Source: Bauldia sp965232525 (GTDB lineage Bacteria; Pseudomonadota; Alphaproteobacteria; Rhizobiales; Kaistiaceae). From it: a DNA stretch of 64,000 bases. A program made the position numbers and the translations under genes. The notes beneath the pieces are model-generated. The model did no database searches and was not told where the DNA came from. It worked only from the letters and a program-made list of their open reading frames with translations. Shown here piece by piece: positions 8,667-17,893 of the stretch (position 1 is the first letter of the stretch; each line of letters starts with the position of its first letter). The stretch spans positions 3,596,001 to 3,660,000 of the forward strand of contig NZ_OZ246980.1 in the NCBI RefSeq assembly GCF_965232525.1, read 5' to 3'.

Positions 8667-9531
8667 TCTGCGCCGGCCAGGTCTTTGCTGCACCGCCAAA
8701 GGCTTCGGCGCAGGCATGAATTTCGTTGGCGAGGCGCGCGGCGACGAGGCGCCTCAGGTTCTCGGGCATGGCCACGGACGACTTTCCCTTCTTCCTATTG
8801 AAGCCGGGCGGCAGGTCACCGCTCGCTTTGTCTGGATCGCCACCGAGCAACGCGATCGCCCGGCGACGGAAACCGACTGGATCCACAGCCAGCTCATCGA
8901 ACAGAAAAAGCGCAAAGCGCTCGGGCGGCACGATCCCCCGCCACCTCGCCACGATCTCCGACTGCAGCGAGCGCAGTCGATAGCGCTTGACGTCCAGCAG
9001 GGCAACCACTTCGTCGTCGCTGAGATCGCCATTGAGCCGAGTTTTGTGGACGTGCATCCGCACCTGCGACCAGAAACGTTTGACCGGATCGCGGGCGATA
9101 AACACGTAATGCGCATCGGGGAAGTGGGAAACAATGCCTTCGACACGGCGGTCATCCAAGACCGAGTAGCCGGGCGTGATGTCGCCGGACAAGCGGTCAT
9201 CCTTGAAGCGAAACAGACCGGCGTAGCCAGGGTAGCTCATACGCCGATCGGCCAACCTCAGAAACTCGGCGAGGAACGCCAGATCGCGCTCGCCAAGCGG
9301 CCGGTATCGTTTCCGTTGCCGACGTTGATTGAGTTTATCGAGATTCTGCGCAGACCGGCTGAGCTTCTCGGCCATATGTCGTCGCGATGCCGGGTTGTTG
9401 AAGTAATGCAGCTCCTTGATCGGCGGCATCCAGAAGTCTGGGTGCTGGTCAAGCTGATCAAAAAGCCATCGCGTACCGCCCTTCTGCGCACCGACGCAGA
9501 TAAAGTCCGGGCCTGGCCGGGATGCCGACAT
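8656..9531 (-). CDS. Sulfotransferase family protein B
   Basis: A 291-residue paralogue of the next gene, alignable from end to end (GAQKGGTRWLFDQL, PPIKELHYFNNP, SGDITPGYSVLDDR, FIARDPVKRFWSQ, PPERFALFLFDELA). The P-loop and 3'-phosphate motifs are intact. A longer start at 9576 would add 15 residues; I prefer 9531 because family members begin a few residues before the first strand. It is divergent from parE. The two copies differ in the middle (residues about 55-100), which in this family shapes acceptor choice, so they may act on different acceptors of one surface glycan. Confidence 0.83.
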   Translation of the reverse strand: MSASRPGPDFICVGAQKGGTRWLFDQLDQHPDFWMPPIKELHYFNNPASRRHMAEKLSRSAQNLDKLNQRRQRKRYRPLGERDLAFLAEFLRLADRRMSYPGYAGLFRFKDDRLSGDITPGYSVLDDRRVEGIVSHFPDAHYVFIARDPVKRFWSQVRMHVHKTRLNGDLSDDEVVALLDVKRYRLRSLQSEIVARWRGIVPPERFALFLFDELAVDPVGFRRRAIALLGGDPDKASGDLPPGFNRKKGKSSVAMPENLRRLVAARLANEIHACAEAFGGAAKTWPAQNGV

Positions 9532-9766
9532 TATTGGTCCGGAGATAGCTTGCCGTTCCTTGTGGGTGTGGAGCATTGATCTCTAAGATGAGCCCGGAAC
9601 TGGTAGAAGGTGGAACCGGTCAGCGGCAGTGGCCGCGCCCGCCGCAATAGGCTATCCGGAGCCTGCGCTCAAGCACCCGGACAACAGGGTGCCCTCGCGC
9701 CGCCGGAATGCGGATGGCAAACTGAGCGTGATTCGCGATCGCGCCGCACCACCAAACCGAGCCCCG

Positions 9767-11818
9767 ATGCCTGCTAAAGCCAAGCCTTCCGACGATCTTT
9801 TCTCCACCATTGACGAACCAAAACGTGAATCGTCCGCCAAGACCGGGCGTCGTCACGCCCGTCGCGGCGGTCGCAAGGGTGAGCGGACAACCGTTTCCGC
9901 GGAGGCCGGGTACTCCGCCGCCGACATCGAAGTGCTCGAGGGGCTGGAGCCGGTCCGTCGCCGTCCGGGCATGTACATCGGCGGGACTGACGAAAAGGGC
10001 CTCCATCACCTCTTCGCCGAAGTCATCGACAACGCCATGGACGAAGCGGTGGCCGGACACGCGACCGCGATCGACGTCCACCTCGATTCCGACGGATTCG
10101 TCACTGTAACCGACAACGGGCGCGGGATCCCGGTCGATCCGCACCCGAAGTTCAGGTCGAAGTCGGCGCTGGAAGTGATCATGACCACCCTCCACGCCGG
10201 CGGGAAGTTCGACTCCAAGGTTTACGACACCTCCGGCGGGCTGCACGGCGTCGGTGTCTCGGTCGTCAACGCTCTGTCGGAGTCGCTTGAGGTGGAGGTC
10301 GCCCGCGGGCGCCGCCTCTATCGTCAGACATTCCGTCAGGGCGCCCCTGACGGAGCGCTCGACGAGGTCGGCGAAGTCCACAACCGCCGCGGCACCCGCA
10401 TTCGCTTCCGGCCCGACCCGGCGATCTTCGGCAAGGGTGCCGCGTTTCAGCCGGCGCGCCTGTTCGCCATGAGCCGATCGAAGGCGTATCTGTTTGGCGG
10501 CGTGCGAATTCGCTGGCAATGCGACGCTGGCGTCGTGACGGGCACGGACGTTCCGGAGAGGGCCGAGTTCCACTTTCCAGGCGGGCTATCCGACTATCTC
10601 GGCGCCGAGCTCGGCAAGCAGAAGACCATCGTGCCCATGTTTGCCGGACGAACCGACAAGGCGAGCGGTCATGGCGCCGTCGAGTGGGCTGTCGCCTGGT
10701 TTCCGGGCGACGGTTTCGTTCGCTCCTATTGCAATACCATCCCCACTGGCGACGGCGGCACGCATGAGGCCGGCCTGCGTAGCGCCCTGACCAAAGGCCT
10801 GAAAGCTCATGGCGAACTGACCGGAATCAAGCGCGCCTCGATCATCACCGCCGACGACGTGACCACCTCGGCTGCGGCGATGCTGTCGGTGTTCATCCGC
10901 GAGCCGGAATTCGTGGGCCAAACCAAGGATCGCCTCGCCACAGCCCAAGCCACTCGGATCGTCGAAACCGCAATCCGGGACCCCTTCGATCACTGGCTCG
11001 CCGCCTCGCCGACGGAAGCGACCCGCTTGCTGGAATGGGTGATCGATCGGGCGGAGGAGCGGCTGCGCCGCCGGCAGGAGAAGGAAATCGGTCGCCAGAA
11101 CGCCGCACGCAAACTGCGACTGCCCGGCAAGCTGGCCGATTGCTCTGCCCGCGGCAGGGAGGGCACGGAGATCTTCATCGTCGAAGGCGACTCGGCTGGG
11201 GGCTCGGCCAAGCAAGCGCGAAACCGGACCACTCAGGCGGTTCTTCCGCTTCGCGGTAAGATTCTTAACGTCGCCAATGCCGCGCGCGACAAACTCGCGC
11301 AGAATCAGCAGCTCGCCGATCTTATCCAGGCGCTGGGCACCGGCACCGGCGGCCGCTACAGCGACGACGATCTGCGTTACGAACGGGTCATAATCATGAC
11401 CGACGCCGACGTCGATGGCGCCCACATCGCGTCGTTGCTGATCACCTTCTTCTTTCGCCAGATGCCGGATCTGATCCGCGACGGGCACCTGTTCCTGGCG
11501 GTGCCCCCCCTTTACCGCCTGTCCCAGGGCGGCAAGACGCTCTACGCCCGCGACGACCGCCATCGCGATGAATTGATCACGACGTTCAACGGCAAGGGCA
11601 AGGTCGAGATTGGCCGGTTCAAGGGCCTCGGCGAGATGCTCCCCGGCCAGCTCAAGGAGACCACAATGGCGCCGGAAAAGCGCACATTGCTGCGGGTTGC
11701 GATCGTCGAGGATGACGCTACTGGTGCTACGATCGACAGCCTGATGGGCAACAAGCCGGAGGAGCGCTTTCGCTTCATTCAGGAGCGCGCCGCGTTCGCC
11801 GACGACCTCGACATATAG
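9767..11818 (+). CDS. parE: DNA topoisomerase IV subunit B
   Basis: A 683-residue GyrB/ParE-type ATPase subunit that, with ParC, decatenates replicated chromosomes. GHKL ATP-binding signatures are EVIDNAMDEAVAG, TVTDNGRGIPVD and GLHGVGVSVVNALS; the TOPRIM part shows EIFIVEGDSAGGSAKQ and IIMTDADVDGAHI, and the C-terminal QFKGLGEM-like block is present as RFKGLGEMLPGQL. ParE rather than GyrB is favoured by length (about 680 instead of 800) and the absence of the GyrB-type C-terminal pattern. The first 45 residues after the chosen ATG are a basic, low-complexity extension. The frame runs back to 9629 but those codons lack conservation-like character. Confidence 0.92.
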   Translation: MPAKAKPSDDLFSTIDEPKRESSAKTGRRHARRGGRKGERTTVSAEAGYSAADIEVLEGLEPVRRRPGMYIGGTDEKGLHHLFAEVIDNAMDEAVAGHATAIDVHLDSDGFVTVTDNGRGIPVDPHPKFRSKSALEVIMTTLHAGGKFDSKVYDTSGGLHGVGVSVVNALSESLEVEVARGRRLYRQTFRQGAPDGALDEVGEVHNRRGTRIRFRPDPAIFGKGAAFQPARLFAMSRSKAYLFGGVRIRWQCDAGVVTGTDVPERAEFHFPGGLSDYLGAELGKQKTIVPMFAGRTDKASGHGAVEWAVAWFPGDGFVRSYCNTIPTGDGGTHEAGLRSALTKGLKAHGELTGIKRASIITADDVTTSAAAMLSVFIREPEFVGQTKDRLATAQATRIVETAIRDPFDHWLAASPTEATRLLEWVIDRAEERLRRRQEKEIGRQNAARKLRLPGKLADCSARGREGTEIFIVEGDSAGGSAKQARNRTTQAVLPLRGKILNVANAARDKLAQNQQLADLIQALGTGTGGRYSDDDLRYERVIIMTDADVDGAHIASLLITFFFRQMPDLIRDGHLFLAVPPLYRLSQGGKTLYARDDRHRDELITTFNGKGKVEIGRFKGLGEMLPGQLKETTMAPEKRTLLRVAIVEDDATGATIDSLMGNKPEERFRFIQERAAFADDLDI

Positions 11819-11924
11819 CCATGCCAGGGTAGAGCCTTAGCGGGTGGCGTTCACCGGTCGTGCCTGCTAGACGTGCGCCCCGGTTCCGCTATTTTGTCTG
11901 GGCTGACCGTCGTCGGAGGGCGAG

Positions 11925-12371
11925 ATGTACCGGAAGTATGCGTTGATCACAGGCTTTAGCGTCGGGGTCGGGTTGGCCGGCCCCGCATTCGGCGACGACC
12001 TTGCCGACTCGGTCTCTACGATCCCCGGCTCTATCGAGGACATGCGGGTTGGCGGCTCTTGGGAACATGGCGAGCGATCCGGCGCTTATCGCATCGTGGT
12101 GACGCGGACCGCCGGCGAACCGCCAACCGCGCGCCTGTTCGTGCAGTGGATCGCGTATGGCAACGACGGCCAGGCGATGGTCGATAACTCCGTTGAGATC
12201 ACCGAGCTCGCCGATCTTGGACTCGATATCATCGACTACATCTCCGAGTCCGATTCGGACGGCCTGTCGGTCTATATCGAGACGGTGAACCCCGCCGACG
12301 GATTCGATGAGACCTATGAGCTCCACCTCTTCTCGCCGACCGATTACCGTTTCGGCCCGGCGACGAACTAG
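11925..12371 (+). CDS. Exported protein of unknown function
   Basis: A 148-residue protein beginning with a signal peptide (MYRKYALITGFSVGVGLAGPAFG, cleavage near residue 23). The mature domain is acidic, mostly predicted beta strands, and has no cysteine or recognisable motif. A GGAGGG ribosome binding site sits 5-10 bases before the ATG, so translation is well supported. It stands alone between parE and the helicase gene. I do not recognise the family; a role in the periplasm is all that can be said. Confidence 0.65.
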   Translation: MYRKYALITGFSVGVGLAGPAFGDDLADSVSTIPGSIEDMRVGGSWEHGERSGAYRIVVTRTAGEPPTARLFVQWIAYGNDGQAMVDNSVEITELADLGLDIIDYISESDSDGLSVYIETVNPADGFDETYELHLFSPTDYRFGPATN

Positions 12372-12454
12372 CGGCTTGCCGACCTAAACCGATCAGACTG
12401 CACCTGGAAGTGCTTTGCCGTTTACCTCGCGCCGACATTAAATTCCCGTAATCG

Positions 12455-12482
12455 TTGACACTCCGGCCGTTTATCCTATGTT
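12455..12482 (+). promoter_or_regulatory. Sigma-70-type promoter of the DEAD-box helicase gene
   Basis: TTGACA at 12455-12460 and TATGTT at 12477-12482 are separated by 16 bases and point to the helicase gene, giving a 5' leader of about 80 bases. The -35 box is a perfect consensus match. RNA helicase genes are often controlled through such leaders (cold response); that part is only analogy. Confidence 0.5.
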
Positions 12483-12569
12483 GCCGCTCGTCGTTATCCA
12501 TTGGCGGTCCAGTTCGCGGCAGACCGTTCCGTCAGACTCCGGCCAAGGGCCGAGCTGAACAAAGCAAAG

Positions 12570-13940
12570 ATGACATTTTCCGAACTCGGACTAAGCCCGA
12601 AGGTTCTCACCTCGGTGGAGGCGGTCGGATACGCCGATCCGACGCCCATCCAGCAACAGGCGATCCCACGCGTCCTAGAACGGCGGGATGTGCTCGGCAT
12701 CGCCCAGACCGGTACGGGCAAGACAGCCTCGTTCGTCCTGCCGATGCTGACCATGCTGGAGCGTGGGCGGGCGCGGGCAAGGATGCCGCGCACGCTAATC
12801 CTCGAGCCGACTCGCGAACTCGCCGCCCAGGTCGAGGAGAACTTCAAGCGGTACGGCGCGAATCACAAACTGACCGTCGCCCTGTTGATCGGCGGTGTGT
12901 CGTTCGATGACCAGCTCAAGAAACTTGACCGCGGCGTCGACGTCCTGATCGCCACGCCCGGTCGGCTGCTCGACCTGTTCGAGCGCGGCAATCTCCTGCT
13001 CAGCGGTGTCGAGATCCTAGTGATCGACGAAGCCGACCGAATGCTCGATATGGGCTTCATCCCGGACATCGAGCGGATCTGCAAGCTCCTGCCTTTCACC
13101 CGCCAAACCTTGTTTTTCTCGGCAACCATGCCGCCCGAGATTCAGCGCCTCGCCGACGCGTTCCTCTCGAACCCGGTTCGGGTCGAGGTCGCGAAACCGG
13201 CGACGGCCGCCGACACCGTCTCGCAATACCTCGTTCGGGCCGGTCGTGAACCGGCCGACAAACGTGCGGTGCTGCGTGCCCTCATCAAGAAAGCCGACGA
13301 CCTCACCAACGCTATCGTCTTCTGCAATCGCAAGCGCGATGTCGCCATCCTCCAGCGCTCCTTGGCTCGTCACGGCTTCTCCGCCGGTGCGCTCCACGGC
13401 GACATGGATCAGCGCTCGCGCATGGCGACCCTCGACGACTTCCGCAACAACAAGATCACCATCCTGGTTGCCAGTGACGTCGCCGCGCGCGGTCTCGATA
13501 TTCCCGCGGTCAGTCACATCTACAATTTCGACGTCCCGACCCATCCGGAAGACTACGTCCATCGCATCGGCCGTACGGGACGAGCGGGGCGCAAGGGAAC
13601 GTCGATCACGATCGCCACGCCCGTCGACAAGAAGTACGTCAGCGCCATTGAGAAACTGACCGGTCAGCCGATCGAGACGCTGGAGGTCGAAGCGTCGGAA
13701 GAAATGGCGGCGTCGCGCTACGGCAAACGCACCCGCAAGTCAGCGAAATCTGCGGAGGCTGAAGAACCCGCCGCCAATGGCACATCCGAGAAGCCGAAGA
13801 AGTCGTCAAAGCGGCGGTCCGGTGACGACCAGCCGCGGCGCGGCCGCCAACGGTCCGAGGTCGAGGACAAGCCGGTTCCGTTCGGCCTCAGCGATCACGT
13901 CCCGCAGTTTCTGCTGAAATCCGTCCGACCCGCGTCGTAA
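12570..13940 (+). CDS. rhlE: DEAD-box ATP-dependent RNA helicase
   Basis: A 456-residue helicase with all core motifs: Q motif PTPIQQQAIP, motif I AQTGTGKT, Ia PTRELAAQ, Ib TPGR, II VIDEADRMLDMGF, III SAT, IV IVFCNRK, V VASDVAARGLDIP and VI HRIGRTGRAG. A basic, low-complexity tail (about residues 385-440, rich in Lys, Arg, Ser) is the usual RNA-binding extension of the RhlE group. It unwinds structured RNA in ribosome assembly or mRNA decay. Start at the ATG at 12570, where the protein begins TFSELGLSP; the frame upstream to 12501 is unlikely. It is convergent with sufA. Confidence 0.93.
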   Translation: MTFSELGLSPKVLTSVEAVGYADPTPIQQQAIPRVLERRDVLGIAQTGTGKTASFVLPMLTMLERGRARARMPRTLILEPTRELAAQVEENFKRYGANHKLTVALLIGGVSFDDQLKKLDRGVDVLIATPGRLLDLFERGNLLLSGVEILVIDEADRMLDMGFIPDIERICKLLPFTRQTLFFSATMPPEIQRLADAFLSNPVRVEVAKPATAADTVSQYLVRAGREPADKRAVLRALIKKADDLTNAIVFCNRKRDVAILQRSLARHGFSAGALHGDMDQRSRMATLDDFRNNKITILVASDVAARGLDIPAVSHIYNFDVPTHPEDYVHRIGRTGRAGRKGTSITIATPVDKKYVSAIEKLTGQPIETLEVEASEEMAASRYGKRTRKSAKSAEAEEPAANGTSEKPKKSSKRRSGDDQPRRGRQRSEVEDKPVPFGLSDHVPQFLLKSVRPAS

Positions 13941-13992
13941 GCTGACGCCGGTTCACGCGCCCCCCCGAAAGACGTTTAGCGGTTGATTCGCT

Positions 13993-14379
13993 TCAGGCCG
14001 GAACGCCGGTCTCGTCGGCTTCTGCCGGTTTCAGCATCACGGACTCACCGCAGCCGCAAGACGACACTTCGTTTGGATTCTGGAAGATGAATCCCGAGCG
14101 CAACTTGGTCGTCTCGTAGTCCATCACCGCACCGAGCAGAAACAGCACCGCCTGGGGATCGACGTAAACCGATGCACCGTGCTCGTTGACCACGTCGTCG
14201 TTCGGCTCCGGCGATTCAACGGCATCGAGTGTGTACTCCATGCCAGCGCAGCCGCCTTTCTTGACACCGACGCGCACCCCCGAAAGCGGCCGCTCGGCGT
14301 TCTCGGTCAACTCCCGGACGCGCGCGGCCGCGGCTTCTGTCAAACGGAGCACTGAAGGGCGGGGGCGCGAACTCGTCAT
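13993..14379 (-). CDS. sufA: A-type Fe-S cluster carrier (SufA/IscA family)
   Basis: A 128-residue HesB/IscA-family protein with the three conserved cluster-binding cysteines: one in KKGGCAGMEY and two in the C-terminal SCGCGES. It takes up nascent clusters from SufBCD and hands them to apo-proteins. The start is placed at the ATG before TSSRPRPSVLRLTEAAA; upstream in-frame Met codons at 14391 and 14454 are less likely. It is the last gene of the suf cluster but is separated from sufT by three genes that are not Fe-S genes, so it may use its own promoter. Confidence 0.93.
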   Translation of the reverse strand: MTSSRPRPSVLRLTEAAAARVRELTENAERPLSGVRVGVKKGGCAGMEYTLDAVESPEPNDDVVNEHGASVYVDPQAVLFLLGAVMDYETTKLRSGFIFQNPNEVSSCGCGESVMLKPAEADETGVPA

Positions 14380-14513
14380 GATCGTCTCCATGGGCCGATT
14401 CAGCCTCAATCGAAGAGTAGTACTGAAAATGTGCCTTTTGGCCCTCAAAAACAAGCCATCTGAAACCGCGTCATAGTTAGGTCGTCGGCAAAAGCGGCCA
14501 TCAAGGGTTAGGG

Positions 14514-15113
14514 TTAGGCCTCATCCTCATGGGGATCGATGATGTAAGGCCGGTTCCCGTCGTGAAATTCAGGCACGAACTCGCTCTCTATGCCGAAGAA
14601 GCGGTACAGGCGGTGGAAGTAAGGTGCTCCAATCAGAAGCATCGTTTCGTAGCTCCAGATGAACGTCGAATCGTCGGCAACGACGGCGGCGAACAATGGA
14701 GCGGCAACCTCGAAATCGCGCGCATTCTCAGCGAGTGAGCCTCCGAACCGCTTTCGCTTCCCATAAATCGATATATGGCGATCGCGGGTCGTCAATATGG
14801 TGTTTATCGTCCGGTAACCCGGCAGTTCCCGCTTTGCTTCATCAAACGTCGTAAGGAACCTCTTACGCTCCTCTCGCGTGGTCGGCGTGCCGTCCTCCCT
14901 CCGATACCCGACCTTCGGATCCTTGTGGGGTAACGAGCGGTGGAGAACCATCGTCTCGCTGCCTAGGTCGCTGTTGTAACCGTGGCCATGCCATTCGCCG
15001 AAGCGGCGACAGTGCCCGATGGCGTATGAAATCGTCTTTGCTATGAATGCGCTGCCCGACCCCTCGGGTCCGAGGATGAGAAACGCGGTCAAGTGTGTGT
15101 CGTCGCCTGCCAT
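14514..15113 (-). CDS. P-loop protein, sulfotransferase-like
   Basis: A 199-residue cytoplasmic protein. The N-terminus has a nucleotide-binding loop LILGPEGSGSAFIAKTI near residue 15, followed by a TTRDRHISIYGK stretch that sits where sulfotransferases carry their 3'-phosphate site (Arg, Ser). I read it as a divergent sulfotransferase or related P-loop kinase, but cannot name a family. It lies inside the suf gene cluster on the same strand, between the VOC gene and sufA, without any obvious link to Fe-S assembly. Confidence 0.55.
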   Translation of the reverse strand: MAGDDTHLTAFLILGPEGSGSAFIAKTISYAIGHCRRFGEWHGHGYNSDLGSETMVLHRSLPHKDPKVGYRREDGTPTTREERKRFLTTFDEAKRELPGYRTINTILTTRDRHISIYGKRKRFGGSLAENARDFEVAAPLFAAVVADDSTFIWSYETMLLIGAPYFHRLYRFFGIESEFVPEFHDGNRPYIIDPHEDEA

Positions 15114-15166
15114 TGGATTGACGCGTTTCTAGTCATCCGATCGGTTTGGGTCAGCTCTGTCGGAGT

Positions 15167-15586
15167 TCAACCCTGATCGTTAGGCCAGATGCCAGACGTC
15201 GCCAGTTCGCCGAGATGTCCATCGGGATCGCGAAAGTACAGGCTCTTGCCACCTTCCGGCCAGGCGACTTCGCTCTCGATGGCGACGCCCTCATCCGCGA
15301 GATGTGCCTTCCAGGCGTCGTAGCTGCCGGCGTCAATGGCGAAGGCGAAATGCTGCGGACCGCTGCCGTCATGGGGCGGGATGAAGCTGCCGAACACCGG
15401 GACGGGTTCGGTCGTCCCGCCGCGGGCGAACAGAATGAACACGTGCCCCGGGCCGGCATCCAGGGCGACGATCCGATCCTCTTCGGTCATCGCAGTGAAG
15501 CCGAACACGCGCTCGTAGAACGCCCGTGCCGCCGGCACGTCGTCGCTGTAGAGGCAAGTTTCAAGGACACCGTTGATTGTGGGCAT
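15167..15586 (-). CDS. VOC-family (glyoxalase/dioxygenase fold) protein
   Basis: A 139-residue vicinal-oxygen-chelate protein with paired beta-alpha-beta-beta-beta modules: VLETCLYSDDVPAARAFYERVFGF at the start and SLYFRDPDGHLGELATSG at the end. The metal-binding Glu in the final block is present. It may be a glyoxalase-like or thiol transferase enzyme; substrate unknown. The GGGAG ribosome binding site overlaps the end of the upstream gene, whose TAA stop directly precedes this ATG, so the two are coupled. Confidence 0.82.
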   Translation of the reverse strand: MPTINGVLETCLYSDDVPAARAFYERVFGFTAMTEEDRIVALDAGPGHVFILFARGGTTEPVPVFGSFIPPHDGSGPQHFAFAIDAGSYDAWKAHLADEGVAIESEVAWPEGGKSLYFRDPDGHLGELATSGIWPNDQG

Positions 15587-16240
15587 TTATTCTCCCGCCG
15601 GGGGTATCGCACAATATAAAGCTAGTATTCGATCAGACAGCGCCCTGCGCTCAATATCACGCTCGGCTTCGCTTTTTGGATCGAACGCACGCCAAATTGC
15701 CGACCCACGCTCAGAGAAACCTGATGGCATGATATGTCCACGGCGCTTATCATTAGGATCATATATGTAAACTTCGTCGGAGCCGCTGGCTGGGGAAGGA
15801 ACGAAATACGCCTTTCGTCCTCCCAGCTTCTTGTCCCCTGCAATCTGCCCCTTCCACAGTGGTACCCTAATTAGCTCAAGTTCCCGGAATAGCTCCCTGA
15901 GAGGGTCGCTCGCACTAGAGGATGAGCATGTCAGAACCACTCGAACGCATTCATAGGCTCCCGATATCCAATAAGCTGAAAACATACTCAGTATCTCGGT
16001 ATGCCAGTTGTTCGGGTCTTCTTGATTTGCGCTGTGAAAGCCTGCTTCCAGGCATCGCAGAATCCCGTCTAGCCTGCCTGTTCTTTGTACGTTTGGGAGC
16101 AGGAGAGAGGGCGGAGAGCTACCCGCCATCCGATACGAAACGTCAATCCACTGCTTATGCAGCAAAGGATCGTGATGCGCAGCCGCTGCAGCAATCTGAG
16201 CAAACAAAGAGCCGAGTTTAGCCTCATCGACGTCTATCAA
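15587..16240 (-). CDS. Hypothetical protein inserted in the suf operon
   Basis: A 217-residue protein I do not recognise. It has no signal peptide or membrane segment. Codon use is less GC-rich than its neighbours (TAT, AAT, ATA and AGC/AGT codons are frequent), which suggests later acquisition. The long frame to 16339 would overlap sufT; a TTG at 16240, five bases from the sufT stop, is the best start. Helical repeats with AAAAAHHDPLLHKQWIDVSYR and WHTEILSMFSAYWI hint at an alpha-solenoid. Its position between sufT and a VOC gene gives no clear role. Confidence 0.6.
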   Translation of the reverse strand: MIDVDEAKLGSLFAQIAAAAAHHDPLLHKQWIDVSYRMAGSSPPSLLLPNVQRTGRLDGILRCLEAGFHSANQEDPNNWHTEILSMFSAYWISGAYECVRVVLTCSSSSASDPLRELFRELELIRVPLWKGQIAGDKKLGGRKAYFVPSPASGSDEVYIYDPNDKRRGHIMPSGFSERGSAIWRAFDPKSEAERDIERRALSDRILALYCAIPPAGE

Positions 16241-16244
16241 GTTG

Positions 16245-16637
16245 TCAATACCAGTCGAGGGCGACCTTGGCTTCGTCCGACATCCGCTCCGGAGTCCACG
16301 GCGGGTCAAACACCATGTTGACCGTAACCATGCCGACACCCGGTGCCAGGCTCACCGCGTTCTCCACCCAACCCGGCATTTCGCCGGCCACCGGACAGCC
16401 GGGCGCGGTCAACGTCATGTCGATCGTCGCGTTGCGGTCGTCGTCGATATCGACGCGATAAATCAGGCCCAGCTCGTAGATGTCGACCGGGATTTCGGGA
16501 TCGTAGACCGTCTTCAGCGCTGCGACGATATCCTCGGTCAGGCGCTTCAACTCGTCGGCGGGAAGCGCTGACTCGGTTGCCGGCGGCTCGACAGTCGTCG
16601 TTTCCGTCGCGGTGGTGTCCATCGGCTGATCTTCCAT
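16245..16637 (-). CDS. sufT: SufT, DUF59 Fe-S assembly protein
   Basis: A 130-residue DUF59/MIP18-family protein encoded in the suf operon. The domain core is KTVYDPEIPVDIYELGLIY, TLTAPGCPVAGEMP (conserved Cys) and VFDPPWTPERMS. In other bacteria SufT helps mature Fe-S proteins such as aconitase under high demand. The ATG at 16637 overlaps nothing; a GTG at 16649 would overlap the sufS stop as GTGA and is an alternative that would couple translation. Confidence 0.9.
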   Translation of the reverse strand: MEDQPMDTTATETTTVEPPATESALPADELKRLTEDIVAALKTVYDPEIPVDIYELGLIYRVDIDDDRNATIDMTLTAPGCPVAGEMPGWVENAVSLAPGVGMVTVNMVFDPPWTPERMSDEAKVALDWY

Positions 16638-16645
16638 CGTCTCAC

Positions 16646-17893
16646 TCACGTGAAAAACGCCTGTGCTTTCTGCAGCGCCTCGGCCAGAGCGTCCACTTCT
16701 GCGCGGGTATTGTAAAGGCCGAACGATGCCCGGCAGGTCGCCGTCGTACCATAGCGAGCAAGCAGCGGCTGGGTGCAATGGGTCCCGGCGCGAACCGCTA
16801 CACCTTCCCGGTCGATAATGGTCGACACGTCATGGGCGTGCGCGCCTTCCATGTTGAACGCCACGATCGCACCCTTGTCACGGGTCGTCCCGTAGATGGT
16901 CAGGCTGTTGATCTGCGACAAGCGCTCCATGGCGTATTCGCGCAGCGACGCCTCGTGGGACGCGATGTTGTCGCGGCCGATCCCTTCGACATAGCGGATC
17001 GCCGCACCGAGCCCGATCGCCTGGGCGATCGGCGGCGTACCGGCCTCGAAGCGATGAGGCGGCGCGGCATACGTCACTGTGTCCTCGCTGACTTCGGCGA
17101 TCATCTCGCCGCCCCCCATATAGGGCGGCATGGTCGCTAGCCGGTCGTACTTGCCGTAAAGGACGCCGATCCCAGTCGGCCCGTAGAGCTTGTGCCCGGT
17201 GAAGCAGTAGAAGTCGCAGTCGAGGTCCTGGACATCGACCGGCATGTGCACCGCCGCCTGACTACCGTCGACCAGCACCGGGATTCCCCGGGCATGCGCG
17301 ATCCGGCAGATCTCCTTGATCGGCACCACGGTGCCGGTGACGTTTGACATGTGGGTGATCGCGACGATCCGCGTGCGGTCGGTCAGCAGGTCCTCGAACG
17401 AGTCGAGCAGGAAGGTACCGTCGTCGGCGATCGGCGCCCATTTCAGCACCGCCCCTTTTCGCTCGCGCAGAAAATGCCACGGCACGATGTTGGAGTGGTG
17501 CTCCATGATCGACAGCACGATCTCGTCGCCTTCGCCGATCTCCGCCCCGCCGTACGACGACGCCACGAGATTGATCGCCTCGGTGGCGTTGCGGGTGAAC
17601 AGGACCTCCTCGATCCGCGCCGCATTGATGAAGCGGCGAACGGTCTCGCGGGCGTCCTCGTACCTTTCGGTCGCGACGTTAGACAAATAGTGCAAGCCAC
17701 GGTGAACGTTGGAGTATTCGTCCCCATAGGCCTGAGCGACCGCATCGATCATCGCTTGAGGTTTCTGCGCCGACGCGGCGTTGTCGAGATAGACGAGCGA
17801 CTTGTCGTAGACCGTCCGCGACAGGATCGGGAAGTCGCGCCGGATCGCTTCGACGTCATAGGGCGCGGCATCGATGCGGGCGGGCGCGTTCAC
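16646..17893 (-). CDS. sufS: SufS cysteine desulfurase (group II)
   Basis: A 415-residue PLP enzyme that takes sulfur from cysteine for cluster assembly. The PLP Lys is in CFTGHKLYGPTGIG and the active-site Cys in VRAGTHCTQPLL; the short loop around that Cys is the group II (SufS) form, which needs a partner such as SufE or SufU. No sufE is in this operon. The start overlaps the sufD stop by four bases. This is one of two cysteine desulfurases in the operon. Confidence 0.95.
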   Translation of the reverse strand: MNAPARIDAAPYDVEAIRRDFPILSRTVYDKSLVYLDNAASAQKPQAMIDAVAQAYGDEYSNVHRGLHYLSNVATERYEDARETVRRFINAARIEEVLFTRNATEAINLVASSYGGAEIGEGDEIVLSIMEHHSNIVPWHFLRERKGAVLKWAPIADDGTFLLDSFEDLLTDRTRIVAITHMSNVTGTVVPIKEICRIAHARGIPVLVDGSQAAVHMPVDVQDLDCDFYCFTGHKLYGPTGIGVLYGKYDRLATMPPYMGGGEMIAEVSEDTVTYAAPPHRFEAGTPPIAQAIGLGAAIRYVEGIGRDNIASHEASLREYAMERLSQINSLTIYGTTRDKGAIVAFNMEGAHAHDVSTIIDREGVAVRAGTHCTQPLLARYGTTATCRASFGLYNTRAEVDALAEALQKAQAFFT

